Source: Candidatus Vesicomyidisocius sp. Agig_15_S12
GTDB lineage: Bacteria > Pseudomonadota > Gammaproteobacteria > PS1 > Pseudothioglobaceae
DNA: 64,000 nt
Assembly: GCA_021730225.1 (NCBI GenBank)
Contig: CP072532.1
Span: forward strand, 455,230-519,229
Direction: 5' to 3'
Shown: one piece after another, positions 10,960 through 20,614 of the stretch
Position numbering within the stretch: position 1 is the first letter of the stretch
Layout of the letters: the number at the start of each line of letters is the position of its first letter
Made by a program: the position numbers and the translations under genes
Notes under the pieces: generated by a model
The model's database searches: none
What the model was told of the DNA's origin: nothing
Seen by the model: the letters and a program-made list of their open reading frames with translations, nothing else

Positions 10960-11073
10960 TCAAGAAAACTTATTAGAATAAAAGTAGTATATTATATTGA
11001 TTATTTACTAGAATAGAAGCAGGACGTAAGACTATTTGATAGTAATGTTATAAGTATGTATATACAGGAACAT

Positions 11074-11102
11074 AAAAATAGATTTATAGAATCTATTTTT
11101 TG
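11074..11102. terminator. Bidirectional Rho-independent terminator between dUTPase and yfaE
   Basis: Perfect 11-bp stem AAAAATAGATT (11074-11084) / AATCTATTTTT (11090-11100) with loop TATAG and flanking A and T runs. It can serve both converging transcription units. Confidence 0.7.
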
Positions 11103-11144
11103 GTTTTTAATTCATAAATGTACTACAACACTAATAATAATCAT

Positions 11145-11408
11145 TCAATTTCTTGAAGAAATTTTGATATCCGTAATAGGCGTTGCTCTACAAGCTAAAA
11201 TTTCTCCTTGTGATAATGGCATTATAGAATCCTGATGGATTACGTCACCAGATAATAGTTGCAATATACAGCTACCACAATGTCCTTGACGACAAGAATG
11301 ATTAATGAGTACATTCTGTTGTTCAAGTTCAATAAGAATGGAGTGATCTCCATAAGTATATAATGATTTGGTTTTACCATTAATGTTATCGATTTCTATC
11401 CTAAACAT
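11145..11408 (-). CDS. yfaE: 2Fe-2S ferredoxin YfaE (NrdB cofactor maintenance)
   Basis: 87 residues, the size of E. coli YfaE. It shows the plant-type ferredoxin cysteine pattern: CRQGHCGSCILQL (three ligands) plus the fourth Cys in GEILACRATP. It sits 8 bp behind nrdB, the conserved place for YfaE, which reduces the di-iron/tyrosyl-radical cofactor of class Ia ribonucleotide reductase. The neighbourhood makes the function quite certain. Confidence 0.93.
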   Translation of the reverse strand: MFRIEIDNINGKTKSLYTYGDHSILIELEQQNVLINHSCRQGHCGSCILQLLSGDVIHQDSIMPLSQGEILACRATPITDIKISSRN

Positions 11409-11416
11409 TTAATCAG

Positions 11417-12553
11417 CTATAATTTAAAACTATTAAAATCAAAGTCTTGTTCATCCAAGGTATTATCAATAGCGCTGACTAAATAAGAGGTAATTTCAGT
11501 TTCTTGGGGCGCAACTTGAACGTTATCAGAGTCTAACCAATGGTTAATCCAAGGTAAAGGATTGATACATTCATCAAATACAGGACTTAAATTTAGAGCC
11601 TTCATACGTACGTTGGTAATATATTCTAAATATTGTTTTAGCATCTTTGCATTTAAACCTATCATAGAACCATCACGGAATAAGTATTCTGCCCAATCTT
11701 TTTCTTGTTCACAAGTTTCTTTGAACATGGTAATTACTTCTTTTTCACACTCTTTTGCTATTTTTTTCATATCAGGATCATCCTTGCCCTCACTCATCAA
11801 ATTTAGTATATGTTGAGTACCTGTTAAGTGGAGAGCCTCATCACGAGCAATCATTCTAATAATTTTAGCATTACCCTCCATAACCTTTCTCTCGGCGAAA
11901 GCAAAAGAACAAGCAAAACTAACATAGAATTGTACTGCCTCAAGAATATTAACTGACACAATAGTAAGGTAAAGTTGTTTTTTTAAACAATACAAGTTAA
12001 TTAATATCTCTTTATCTTGAACTTTAAACTTACCTATACCGTGTAATAAATAAGCCTGAGTATATTTAATTAACTCATTGTAGTGTTTAGACACACTCTC
12101 AGCACGCTGAATAATTTTATCTATTTTCATAATATTATCAAATACTATACCTGGTTCATTAACAATAGCACGAATAATATGCGTATAAGAGCGTGAATGG
12201 ATAGTTTCAGAAAATGACCAAGTTTCAATCCAATTTTCTAACTCTGGCAATGATACAATCGGCAAAAAAGCAATATTAGGAGAGCGACTTTGTACTGAAT
12301 CTAGCAAGATTTGGTATTGCAGATTAGAAATAAAAATATGTTTTTCATTGGGTAATAATTTAGCAAAATCTATTTTATCTTTAGAAACATCAATCTCTTC
12401 TGGACGCCAAAAAAAAGAAAGCTGTTTTTCAGTGAGCTTTTCAAATATTTCAAATTTTTGCTTATCAAAACGTGCTACATTAACTGTATTCCCAAAAAAC
12501 ATCGGCTCAATTAGTGTATTGCTTATTTTTTTGGTAAAAATACTATATGACAT
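11417..12553 (-). CDS. nrdB: Class Ia ribonucleotide reductase, beta subunit
   Basis: 378 residues, matching E. coli NrdB (376). The radical tyrosine lies in [17 protein letters not shown] (equivalent to Tyr122 of E. coli). Iron ligands are visible in the helix containing [10 protein letters not shown] and in [17 protein letters not shown]. It supplies the tyrosyl radical used by NrdA. It lies 15 bp after nrdA and 8 bp before yfaE, forming the operon nrdA-nrdB-yfaE. Confidence 0.98.
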   Translation of the reverse strand: MSYSIFTKKISNTLIEPMFFGNTVNVARFDKQKFEIFEKLTEKQLSFFWRPEEIDVSKDKIDFAKLLPNEKHIFISNLQYQILLDSVQSRSPNIAFLPIVSLPELENWIETWSFSETIHSRSYTHIIRAIVNEPGIVFDNIMKIDKIIQRAESVSKHYNELIKYTQAYLLHGIGKFKVQDKEILINLYCLKKQLYLTIVSVNILEAVQFYVSFACSFAFAERKVMEGNAKIIRMIARDEALHLTGTQHILNLMSEGKDDPDMKKIAKECEKEVITMFKETCEQEKDWAEYLFRDGSMIGLNAKMLKQYLEYITNVRMKALNLSPVFDECINPLPWINHWLDSDNVQVAPQETEITSYLVSAIDNTLDEQDFDFNSFKL

Positions 12554-12568
12554 ACTAAAAAACTCCTT

Positions 12569-14845
12569 TTATAGTTTACAAATACCGTCTGTACAGTTGT
12601 TATCATTTCCTTTTTCCGACATGTCTTTGCTACCAACATCACGAGTTGTATGATAATAAAGCGTTTTAATACCATATTTATATGCTTTCAACAAATCCAT
12701 TAAAAACAATTTTATTGGCACTCTATTACCTTCAAACTGTGAAGGGTCGTAATGTGTGTTAGTAGAAATAGATTGATCTACAAATTTTTGCATAATCCCA
12801 CAAAGTTGTAGATAACCTTCATTATCTTTAATATCCCAGAGTAGCTCATACTGGTTTTTTAATAATTCATAATCAGGTACAATTTGTTTTAAGATACCAT
12901 CTTTAGACTGTTTAATAGATACAAACCCTCTAGGTGGTTCAATCCCATTAGTTGAATTAGAGATTTGTGACGAGCTTTCACATGGCATGAGTGCTGTTAA
13001 AGTTGAGTTTCTAAGACCTGTAGATATAATATCCTGACGTAGTGTATCCCAATCAAATTCTAATTTGCAATCACAAAACGCATCAATATCTTTTTTATAA
13101 GAATCAATAGGCATAATACCTTGTGAATATTGGGTTTGAGAAAATAATGGACAAGCGCCCAATTCTTTTGCTAACGTATTTGAAGCCTTTAATGAATAAT
13201 ACTGTAATGCCTCAAAGGTTTTATGAATGAGTTGATTACCTGATCCATCAGAATATTTCGCACCATTTTTGGCTAAATAATAAGCAAGATTAGTTACGCC
13301 AATACCGAGTGTTCGACGGTTTTTACTAGTAAGTTCAGCTGCTTTAATTGGGTAATCTTGATAATCAAGCAAGCAATCCAATGAGCGTACAATAATATTA
13401 GTTAACGTTTCTAACTCATCTAAAGAATCTAATGCACCAAGGTTAACTGCTGATAATGTACAAAGAGCTATTTCTCCTTGTTCATCCTGAACTGAATATA
13501 ATGGTTTAGTTGGTAAAGTAATTTCCATGCAAAGATTGGATTGTTTAATAGGTGCTTGTTTGGCATTAAATGCACTATGGGTATTGCAATGATCAACATT
13601 TTGTAAATAAATACGGCCTGTATTAGCACGTTCTTGTATAAACTTAGAAAATAATTCTCTGGCTTTAATAGTGTGTTTTCTAATTAAAGTATTTTGTTCA
13701 TATTTCTTATATAAACGTTTAAATTCTTCTTGGTCAGCAAAAAAGGCATCATACAAATCAGGGGTATCATGTGGTGAAAATAAAGTAATATTATCATCTT
13801 TTAAAAAACGTTGATACATTAAGCCGTTAAACTGCACGCCATAATCTAAATGACGAATACGATTTTCATCCGTTCCTGTGTTGTTTTTAAGAACTAATAA
13901 ATTTTCAACTTCTAAATGCCACAAAGGGTAGAATAAAGTAGCTGCACCACCCCGTACGCCACCCTGTGAACAAGATTTAACAGCGGTATGGAAATGTTTA
14001 TAAAAAGGAATACAACCTGTATGTGTTGCCTCACCACCGCGAATAGGGCTACCAATTGCACGAATTTTACCACCATTAATGCCGATTCCAGCACGCTGAG
14101 ATATATATTTAACAATAACCCCAGCAGTGGCGCTAATAGAATCTAAATCATCATCTGTTTCAATTAATACACAAGATGAAAATTGGCGTGTAGGTGTTCT
14201 AACCCCAGCCATAATAGGTGTAGGAAGGGAGATTTTAAACAAACTTACTGCATCATAAAAGGACTTCACAATGTTCATGCGTTTATTCACTTCATATTCT
14301 TGAAATAAGCACATACCCACTAACATATAAAGAAATTGTGGAGATTCGTAAATTTCACCAGTGACACGATTTTGAACTAAGTATTTGCCTTCCAGCTGTT
14401 TAACAGCGACGTAGGAAAAACTCATATCACGCCAATGATCAATATAAGAGCCTAATATTTCAATTTCCTCTTTGAGATATTTATTAAGAATATCTTTGTC
14501 ATAAATACCTAACTCTGTGAGAGTTTTAATGTGCTCAAAAAATGGGGGCGGGGTAAAGGATTTAAACGCTTTTTTACGTAAATGAAAAATGGATAAACGT
14601 GCCGCTAAATATTGATAATCTGGTATGTTTGTTGAAATTAAATCTGCTGCTGATTTAATAATTGTTTCATGAATATCTTCCGTTTTAATACCGTCAAAAA
14701 ACGCCAACTGTGCATTGATTTCAACTTGGCTAACACTAACGCCATTTAAGTCTTGTGAAGCCCAATGTACAACACGATGAATCTTTTCCATATCAATAGA
14801 CTCTTGTTGTCCATTACGCTTAGTGACTTTAATATCTTGATTCAT
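12569..14845 (-). CDS. nrdA: Class Ia ribonucleoside-diphosphate reductase, alpha subunit
   Basis: 758 residues, near the 761 of E. coli. The N terminus is an ATP-cone (VTKRNGQQESIDMEKIHRVV), so dATP activity control is likely kept. Active-site cysteines are visible in RQFSSCVLIE, SNLCMEITLP and ALCTLSAVNLG, and the C-terminal redox pair is in NNCTDGICKL. It reduces ribonucleoside diphosphates to deoxy forms with NrdB. Just upstream lies a strong inverted repeat (14885-14926). Confidence 0.98.
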   Translation of the reverse strand: MNQDIKVTKRNGQQESIDMEKIHRVVHWASQDLNGVSVSQVEINAQLAFFDGIKTEDIHETIIKSAADLISTNIPDYQYLAARLSIFHLRKKAFKSFTPPPFFEHIKTLTELGIYDKDILNKYLKEEIEILGSYIDHWRDMSFSYVAVKQLEGKYLVQNRVTGEIYESPQFLYMLVGMCLFQEYEVNKRMNIVKSFYDAVSLFKISLPTPIMAGVRTPTRQFSSCVLIETDDDLDSISATAGVIVKYISQRAGIGINGGKIRAIGSPIRGGEATHTGCIPFYKHFHTAVKSCSQGGVRGGAATLFYPLWHLEVENLLVLKNNTGTDENRIRHLDYGVQFNGLMYQRFLKDDNITLFSPHDTPDLYDAFFADQEEFKRLYKKYEQNTLIRKHTIKARELFSKFIQERANTGRIYLQNVDHCNTHSAFNAKQAPIKQSNLCMEITLPTKPLYSVQDEQGEIALCTLSAVNLGALDSLDELETLTNIIVRSLDCLLDYQDYPIKAAELTSKNRRTLGIGVTNLAYYLAKNGAKYSDGSGNQLIHKTFEALQYYSLKASNTLAKELGACPLFSQTQYSQGIMPIDSYKKDIDAFCDCKLEFDWDTLRQDIISTGLRNSTLTALMPCESSSQISNSTNGIEPPRGFVSIKQSKDGILKQIVPDYELLKNQYELLWDIKDNEGYLQLCGIMQKFVDQSISTNTHYDPSQFEGNRVPIKLFLMDLLKAYKYGIKTLYYHTTRDVGSKDMSEKGNDNNCTDGICKL

Positions 14846-14884
14846 TGATACTCCTAGTAGGAAACACTACATAATAATGCTCGT

Positions 14885-14926
14885 AAAATACGCTATATTT
14901 ATTTTAATATAAATATAGCGTATTTT
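14885..14926. terminator. 18-bp perfect inverted repeat between hemH and nrdA (terminator and/or operator)
   Basis: AAAATACGCTATATTTAT (14885-14902) is repeated in exact reverse complement at 14909-14926, with a 6-nt loop. It lies 35 bp downstream of the hemH stop and 40 bp upstream of the nrdA start, both on the minus strand. It can be read as the hemH terminator, though it has only three GC pairs. Each arm resembles half of an NrdR-type box (see findings), so it may also control nrdA. Confidence 0.55.
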
Positions 14927-14960
14927 AAAATTTATATATGGATAAAAATAATTTAACATA

Positions 14961-15944
14961 CTATAAATGATTAGAGATCAAATTAGAAAGCATCTCAATA
15001 TGATCATCCCTATCGTTTAATGCAGGAATGTAACTAAAATGGCGACCCCCAGATTGAATAAAATAATTTCTATTTTCACACTCAATTTCTTCTAAAGTCT
15101 CTAAGCAATCAGCTGAAAATCCTGGACAAATTACTTGAATATGTTTAACACCATCACAAGCTAATGTTTTTAATCTTTCTTTAGTCTGTGGCTTAGTCCA
15201 AGGTTCTCGACCAAAAATAGATTGAAAGCTAAACAAATAATCGCTTTTATTCAAATCTAGCTTTTTAGCGAGTAATTTAGCTGTATCAACACAATGATCA
15301 TAATATATATCACCATTATCAATATATCGTTGAGGAATACCATGAAATGAAATTATCAATTTATTCGGCTTTCCATGTTTAATTTGATGTTCTAATACCG
15401 TATTAGCAAGTGTTTGAATATAATCATCATTGTAACAATAGTATTCAATAAAGATTATTTCTGGCTTTTTAGCCCAAGAATCATTCAGTACTTGATTAAT
15501 AACATCTAATGTTGAGAGTGTTGTTGTGTTCGAGTATTGAGGATAAAGCGGCAAAACAATGATTTTTTCACAATCTTGATTACGTAACTTATTCAACACT
15601 GATGAAATAGAAGGGTTTCCATAACGCATACCCATCTCAAATACTAAATTTTTATGTCGCTCAAGCAATGTTTTTTTAACGCCTTGTAATTGTAACTTAG
15701 TAATGCTTAATAATGGAGAACCAATACCAATTCTATCCCAAATTTTGGCATAATTTTGGGCTGATTTTTTAGGTCTTGTATTAAGAATAATAACATTTAA
15801 TACTAGCCACCATAGGAATTTAAATTTAATAGGAAAGCTAACCACTCTAGAATCTGATAAGAATTCAGATAAATATCGCCTTAAAGATGCTTTTGTAGGG
15901 GCATCAGGTGTACCAATATTAGTTAGTAGAATACCTATTTTCAT
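14961..15944 (-). CDS. hemH: Ferrochelatase
   Basis: 327 residues, full length. The N terminus KIGILLTNIGTPDAPTKASLRRYL is the standard ferrochelatase opening (usually LLVNLGTPD). LIISFHGIPQRYIDNGD contains the catalytic-site His, and FSFQSIFGREPWTKPQT and ICPGFSADCLETLEEI are conserved C-terminal blocks. It inserts ferrous iron into protoporphyrin IX at the inner membrane face. hemF also occurs in this window at 41.3 kb, so an oxygen-dependent haem route is present. It is monocistronic, with a 630-bp gap upstream. Confidence 0.96.
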   Translation of the reverse strand: MKIGILLTNIGTPDAPTKASLRRYLSEFLSDSRVVSFPIKFKFLWWLVLNVIILNTRPKKSAQNYAKIWDRIGIGSPLLSITKLQLQGVKKTLLERHKNLVFEMGMRYGNPSISSVLNKLRNQDCEKIIVLPLYPQYSNTTTLSTLDVINQVLNDSWAKKPEIIFIEYYCYNDDYIQTLANTVLEHQIKHGKPNKLIISFHGIPQRYIDNGDIYYDHCVDTAKLLAKKLDLNKSDYLFSFQSIFGREPWTKPQTKERLKTLACDGVKHIQVICPGFSADCLETLEEIECENRNYFIQSGGRHFSYIPALNDRDDHIEMLSNLISNHL

Positions 15945-16574
15945 TTTGAAACAATTTTATATACATTTAAAAGTAAATTTTATTACTCTTTCACTTTCCA
16001 TACAGTCTTGTAAAATTTATATTTACATTCTATTTACATTAATAAACCGTTTAATGAAGTTTGTATTTTTGGTTTTTCTAAAATAGTTAGTTGGAAAATT
16101 CATATCCAAAGAATGGATTTAAAATATTTTTTTTAAATCTTATTTTATGTATTCTCTTTAAAATTTTCATCAGAGGTATTTTCAGCTTTACATTGTTTTA
16201 AAATTTTTGACTTTGGTTTAAACTTAGCCCTTTTTTAGATATTAAGCATATCTAAATTATTATTATGTTAAGGTTTTACTTAAAAAAAACTTCTTGCTAT
16301 TTAGCAAAATTTTGTAACATACTGTTACATTTTAATTTTTATCAAATTTTTGTATATTTTTTATTACTAGAATTGATTAATGCCTATTGCATAAGATTAA
16401 AATTATAGCATAATACCATTAATCTTTTTTTCTTTTTAAAATTTAAAAAATAATTATAAATCAATAATTTATATAATATATTTAGTATATTTTAACTAAT
16501 TTATTTGCCAAATAAGAGTAGTAAAAATTAACTATAATAGGTGTTAAATTACATTTAAAATTAAGACATAAATA
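15945..16574. other. 630-bp AT-rich gap without a recognisable gene
   Basis: Both strands are broken by frequent stops. A short minus-strand open stretch near 16150-16240 reads as a Lys-rich peptide (KRAKFKPKSKILKQCKAE) ending in TAA, which could be the tail of a lost gene, but I could not identify it. A TATAAT at 16533-16538 may be the -10 box of the downstream HTH-nadE gene. Otherwise I see nothing. Confidence 0.4.
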
Positions 16575-18455
16575 ATGACAAATAGAACTAAATATTACTT
16601 GAATACAGTACGTAAAAAGACTAACCTTTCAGACTATAAAATCTCACAAGAATATTCAATTAATCAAACTAATTTAAGTAAATATAAATCAGGAAAAGAT
16701 ACCCTTTATGAAACCCACGCTTGGCTATTTGATAATATTTTAAAAATTATCCCTGCAAAAGTCGACACCCATACTAAACTTGAACAAACAAAGTTTACTG
16801 ATAGTAAATCAAAGTCCATATTTTGTCAAAATCAACTAGAAAAACTTACAAATAACTCAAGATCTATCAAAATTGATATTGCGCAAATTAATCCTATTGT
16901 TGGTGATTTAAATGGAAATACTCAAAAAATTATTAAATTAACACAAGAAGCATATATTCGTGGTTGTGACTTATTAGTTTTTCCAGAATTATCGCTGATT
17001 GGCTACCCTCCTGAAGATTTACTGCTACATGAAGGGTTTATTCAACAAGTCCAAGATAAAGTAACTTTAATCAGCCAAACCATCTCTAATAATATTTCTA
17101 TTATATTTGGAGCACCATACAAGAAAAACCATATTTTATACAACAGTGCCTATCTTATTCAAAATTCACAAGTGTACTTTTATCATAAACAGAATCTCCC
17201 AAATTATGGTGTATTTGATGAAAAACGTTATTTTAAATCAGGTAATAAGCCTTTTATTTTTGAATGTCAAGGAAAAAAAATTAGCCTAGTTATCTGTGAA
17301 GATGCTTGGACATCGGATATTATCTCTATCTCAGCTAATCAAGGTGTACAAATCATAATTAGTATTAATGCCTCTCCATTCCAGATTGGCAAACACTCAC
17401 AACGCATTGAACAAATTAAAAAACGTGTCTTAGAGACTAAAACTAATTTTATTTATGTTAATATGGTTGGTGCTCAAGATGAGTTAGTATTTGATGGTGC
17501 ATCTTTTGCAATGAATTCAAATGCCAATATCACTTTGCAATTACCCTTATTTAAAGAAGTAGTTCAAAGCGTTAGTTTTACCTCCCCTATTACATTATTT
17601 GACACTGACTCTATTGAGAAAACTATTTATGATGCCTTGGTGCTTGCTACCAAAGATTACATTGAAAAAAATGATGTTTTTGATGGCGTAGTAATTGGTT
17701 TATCTGGTGGTATTGATTCTGCACTTACCCTTGCTATTGCTGCTGATGCCATAGGCGCTGAACATATTAAAGCTATTATGATGCCTTATAAATATACCTC
17801 AAACATAAGCCTTGAAGATGCTAAAATTCAGGCAACAACAATGAATGTTGATTACCATGAAATCAACATTCATATCATAGTAGACAGTTTTAACACACAA
17901 CTCAATACGCTATTTATCGGGATGGAAACCGATGCTACTGAGGAAAATATACAAGCACGTATACGGGGTACACTACTAATGGCAATCTCTAATAAATTAG
18001 GAAAAATCGTACTTACCACAAGTAATAAATCTGAAATAGCAGTTGGCTACACCACTCTATATGGCGATATGTCAGGTGGTTTCGCTCCTCTTAAAGATGT
18101 TAACAAGACTTTAGTTTACCAATTAGCTAAATATAGAAACACCATATCAGCTATCATCCCGGAACGCGTTATCGATAGAGAACCATCTGCTGAACTCGCA
18201 CCTAACCAAGTTGATCAAGACTCCTTACCATCTTATAACGAACTGGATACAATATTAGCACTATTTATAGAACAAAAATATTCAGTTAAACATATCATTA
18301 AGCAAGGTTTTAACGAACAAACTGTTAAATATATTACACAAATGGTGCTTAACAATGAATACAAGCGAAGACAAAGTGCGCCAGGGCCTAAAATCAGCCT
18401 AAATGCTTTTGGTAAAGAACGTCGCTACCCTATGACTTCTAAGTTTCAGCCTTAA
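16575..18455 (+). CDS. nadE: Glutamine-dependent NAD synthetase with an N-terminal helix-turn-helix fusion
   Basis: 626 residues. Residues 98-626 are a complete glutamine-dependent NAD synthetase: nitrilase-type amidase half (AQINPIVGDL; Glu in LLVFPELSLIGYPP; Lys in YHKQNLPNYGVFDE; Cys in LVICEDAW), then the synthetase with P-loop GLSGGIDSA and TTSNKSEIAVGY. Such enzymes normally begin at 'M.IALAQINP'. Here that Met position is Ile98 (codon ATC, 16866-16868). The reading frame continues upstream through a 27-residue linker into about 70 residues that look like a small Cro/CI-type HTH protein (LSDYKISQEYSINQTNLSKY). No in-frame ATG, GTG or TTG lies between the HTH start and the amidase. It makes NAD from deamido-NAD with glutamine nitrogen. 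Confidence 0.92.
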   Translation: MTNRTKYYLNTVRKKTNLSDYKISQEYSINQTNLSKYKSGKDTLYETHAWLFDNILKIIPAKVDTHTKLEQTKFTDSKSKSIFCQNQLEKLTNNSRSIKIDIAQINPIVGDLNGNTQKIIKLTQEAYIRGCDLLVFPELSLIGYPPEDLLLHEGFIQQVQDKVTLISQTISNNISIIFGAPYKKNHILYNSAYLIQNSQVYFYHKQNLPNYGVFDEKRYFKSGNKPFIFECQGKKISLVICEDAWTSDIISISANQGVQIIISINASPFQIGKHSQRIEQIKKRVLETKTNFIYVNMVGAQDELVFDGASFAMNSNANITLQLPLFKEVVQSVSFTSPITLFDTDSIEKTIYDALVLATKDYIEKNDVFDGVVIGLSGGIDSALTLAIAADAIGAEHIKAIMMPYKYTSNISLEDAKIQATTMNVDYHEINIHIIVDSFNTQLNTLFIGMETDATEENIQARIRGTLLMAISNKLGKIVLTTSNKSEIAVGYTTLYGDMSGGFAPLKDVNKTLVYQLAKYRNTISAIIPERVIDREPSAELAPNQVDQDSLPSYNELDTILALFIEQKYSVKHIIKQGFNEQTVKYITQMVLNNEYKRRQSAPGPKISLNAFGKERRYPMTSKFQP

Positions 18456-18640
18456 TAGCCATTTAAAGAAATAACACTATTAAAATAATGATACAAATGA
18501 TCATCAATGTATTATTGAATACAAGTTATAAAACTTATAGCAAATTACTCAACTTATCAAAGTTAATAAATTTTTATTCTTTTGAATGTATATAGTATGT
18601 TTTGCATTAAAATGATATGTTAATCAACATCCTATATATA

Positions 18641-19930
18641 TTATACAAAAATTTGAAGCATACCCTTAGCTTTGTGTTTAGTTTCCTGCAACTCTTGTTT
18701 AGCAATAGAGTCAAACACAATGCCAGATCCTGTCCTTAAAGTTAGCAGATTGTTTTGTTTGCTAATAGTACGAATAAGAATGTTAAAATCCATTTTTCCG
18801 TTACTGCTGACATAACCTAACGATCCTGTATAGGATTGACGTGGAGTTTGTTCAAGTTCTTGAATAATTTGCATACAACGGATTTTAGGGCAACCAGTAA
18901 TAGTCCCACCTGGGAATAATGCACTAATTAAGTGTTTAATAGTAGTATTTAGTTTAATTTTTCCTTTGATATTTGAAACGATATGATGTACAAATGGATA
19001 GCTTTCCAAACTCATAATTTCATCAATTTTGATACTTCCGTATTCACACACCTTACCCAAATCATTACGCTCTAAATCAAGTAGCATAATATGTTCTGCT
19101 CGTTCTTTAGGGTGGTTGATGAGTTGTTGTTTTAGACGCTTATCTTCACTACCTATACCGCGTGGGTAGGTACCTGCAATAGGTCTGCTTTGTATGACAT
19201 TACCATCCACGCTAAATAGGCGCTCGGGGGAAGAAGAAATAATACTAAACGTTTGTAATTGTACCAGTGCGGAAAATGGGGCAGGGTTGGTTTTTTTCAG
19301 TGCTTGGTAAATTTGAGTTGGAGTAATATCATTAGTTAACTGGTATTGCCATTGTCTTGAAAGATTTACTTGAAAAACATCCCCTGCTTTAATGTATTCA
19401 CGATTCTTTGCCACACCTGATAAAAACTTAGCTTCTTCTTCAGTATATAAAGTACCTGTTAATTTACAATCAGGTATTAACTTTAATTGTTTGATATCTG
19501 CTAATACTTGATCTATTCTATACTTACTATCAAATTGGTCTAATAGATAGGTCTGATGGTTTGTGTGATCAATAATAATAGCTGTTGGAATTTGCACAGC
19601 TATAGCAATAGGTTGATTGCTTGTATGCATTATTTGTTTTAAAGTAGGTTCTATTTGCCCAATTAATTCATAAGAGAGATATACAAACCACCCTCCAGTA
19701 AAAGGCAAATCACTATAAATAAGTAGTGCATCTATACTAGCGGTGAGTTTGTCTAAAAAATCAAACTCTTCTAAGTCATTCAATACAATTTTTTTACCAG
19801 GATGTGCAAACAAAATCGAAAAACGATTAATAGAATTATGATTAACACTTTCTAATAAAAATGGATAACGTGTAGGATTAGCGTAAGATAACGCATCTAA
19901 ATCAATATCAGGAATAGATATAACCTTCAC
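18641..19930 (-). CDS. pabB: Aminodeoxychorismate synthase component I
   Basis: 429 residues of the chorismate-binding (TrpE/PabB) family. PabB-like features are the N terminus RYPFLLES, PFTGGWFVYLSYEL, and the catalytic C-terminal domain from about 165: KAGDVFQVNLSR, SSSPERLF, LLDLERNDLGKVCEYG, FPGGTITGCPKIRCMQII and YTGSLGYVS. The key loop reads PIAGT (about 250-254), the form seen in anthranilate synthases and one subgroup of PabB, rather than PIKGT. It forms 4-amino-4-deoxychorismate for folate. It is the last gene of an iscX-tolB-pal-cpoB-pabB cluster, 12 bp after cpoB. TrpE is the alternative, but the length and N terminus favour PabB. Confidence 0.85.
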   Translation of the reverse strand: MKVISIPDIDLDALSYANPTRYPFLLESVNHNSINRFSILFAHPGKKIVLNDLEEFDFLDKLTASIDALLIYSDLPFTGGWFVYLSYELIGQIEPTLKQIMHTSNQPIAIAVQIPTAIIIDHTNHQTYLLDQFDSKYRIDQVLADIKQLKLIPDCKLTGTLYTEEEAKFLSGVAKNREYIKAGDVFQVNLSRQWQYQLTNDITPTQIYQALKKTNPAPFSALVQLQTFSIISSSPERLFSVDGNVIQSRPIAGTYPRGIGSEDKRLKQQLINHPKERAEHIMLLDLERNDLGKVCEYGSIKIDEIMSLESYPFVHHIVSNIKGKIKLNTTIKHLISALFPGGTITGCPKIRCMQIIQELEQTPRQSYTGSLGYVSSNGKMDFNILIRTISKQNNLLTLRTGSGIVFDSIAKQELQETKHKAKGMLQIFV

Positions 19931-19942
19931 TTTAATTTATAG

Positions 19943-20608
19943 TTAATTATTAATCTTTGATTTTATGATGATTTTACTAAGTAGTTGCTTGGCTCTATTA
20001 ATTGCTTTATGTGAAGGAAATTTCACCAGCATTGTACTTAATAAACCACGTGCTTTGTCTTGTTTATTGAGTTTTATATATACTTTAGCCAATTCAAATA
20101 AAGAGTTTGAAAATTTATAATGCAATGGGTTTTGTTGTTGAAATACAATAAAAGTATTTTTAGCATTATGAAAATCTTCTTTAGCCAAATAAGATTTAGC
20201 TAACCAGTAGTACACATCTGAAGTGTAACCACTATTAGAATAATCTGCTAAATATTGCTTAAATAACTTAATAGCTTGGTCATATTGCTCTGTTATTAGC
20301 AAACTACGAGCCTGCGTATAAACACGTTTGGCTTTTTTATCATACCCTATCGTTTTAAACGAAGTTTCTTTAATTATACCACTGGATTTTTGATAAGTAA
20401 TTAAGTTAAACAACTCTTTAATTTTTCCAGCACTTACTTCCTGTTGTTGTTCTAACAACTCAATTTTACCTACTAAAATTTTATTTTTAAACAGCAAACT
20501 CTTAATTTTTTGATTATGATCTATAACTACTTTTTCTGTATTAATACCTGAATAAGCAGACTGTAATATAAAAATACTTAAAAAAATGAATAAACCAAGA
20601 TAATACAT
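19943..20608 (-). CDS. cpoB: Cell division coordinator CpoB (YbgF), TPR protein
   Basis: 221 residues. A signal peptide (about 1-20, ending near QSAYSG) is followed by a coiled-coil segment (about 28-70; KNKILVGKIELLEQQQEV) and tetratricopeptide repeats (QARSLLITEQYDQAIKLFKQ; SDVYYWLAKSYLAKEDFHNA; SNSLFELAKVYIKLNKQDKA). This is the CpoB/YbgF layout. In E. coli it binds TolA and coordinates peptidoglycan synthesis with outer-membrane constriction. It lies 6 bp after pal. No tolA, tolQ or tolR is in this window. Confidence 0.9.
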   Translation of the reverse strand: MYYLGLFIFLSIFILQSAYSGINTEKVVIDHNQKIKSLLFKNKILVGKIELLEQQQEVSAGKIKELFNLITYQKSSGIIKETSFKTIGYDKKAKRVYTQARSLLITEQYDQAIKLFKQYLADYSNSGYTSDVYYWLAKSYLAKEDFHNAKNTFIVFQQQNPLHYKFSNSLFELAKVYIKLNKQDKARGLLSTMLVKFPSHKAINRAKQLLSKIIIKSKINN

Positions 20609-20614
20609 GAAACT

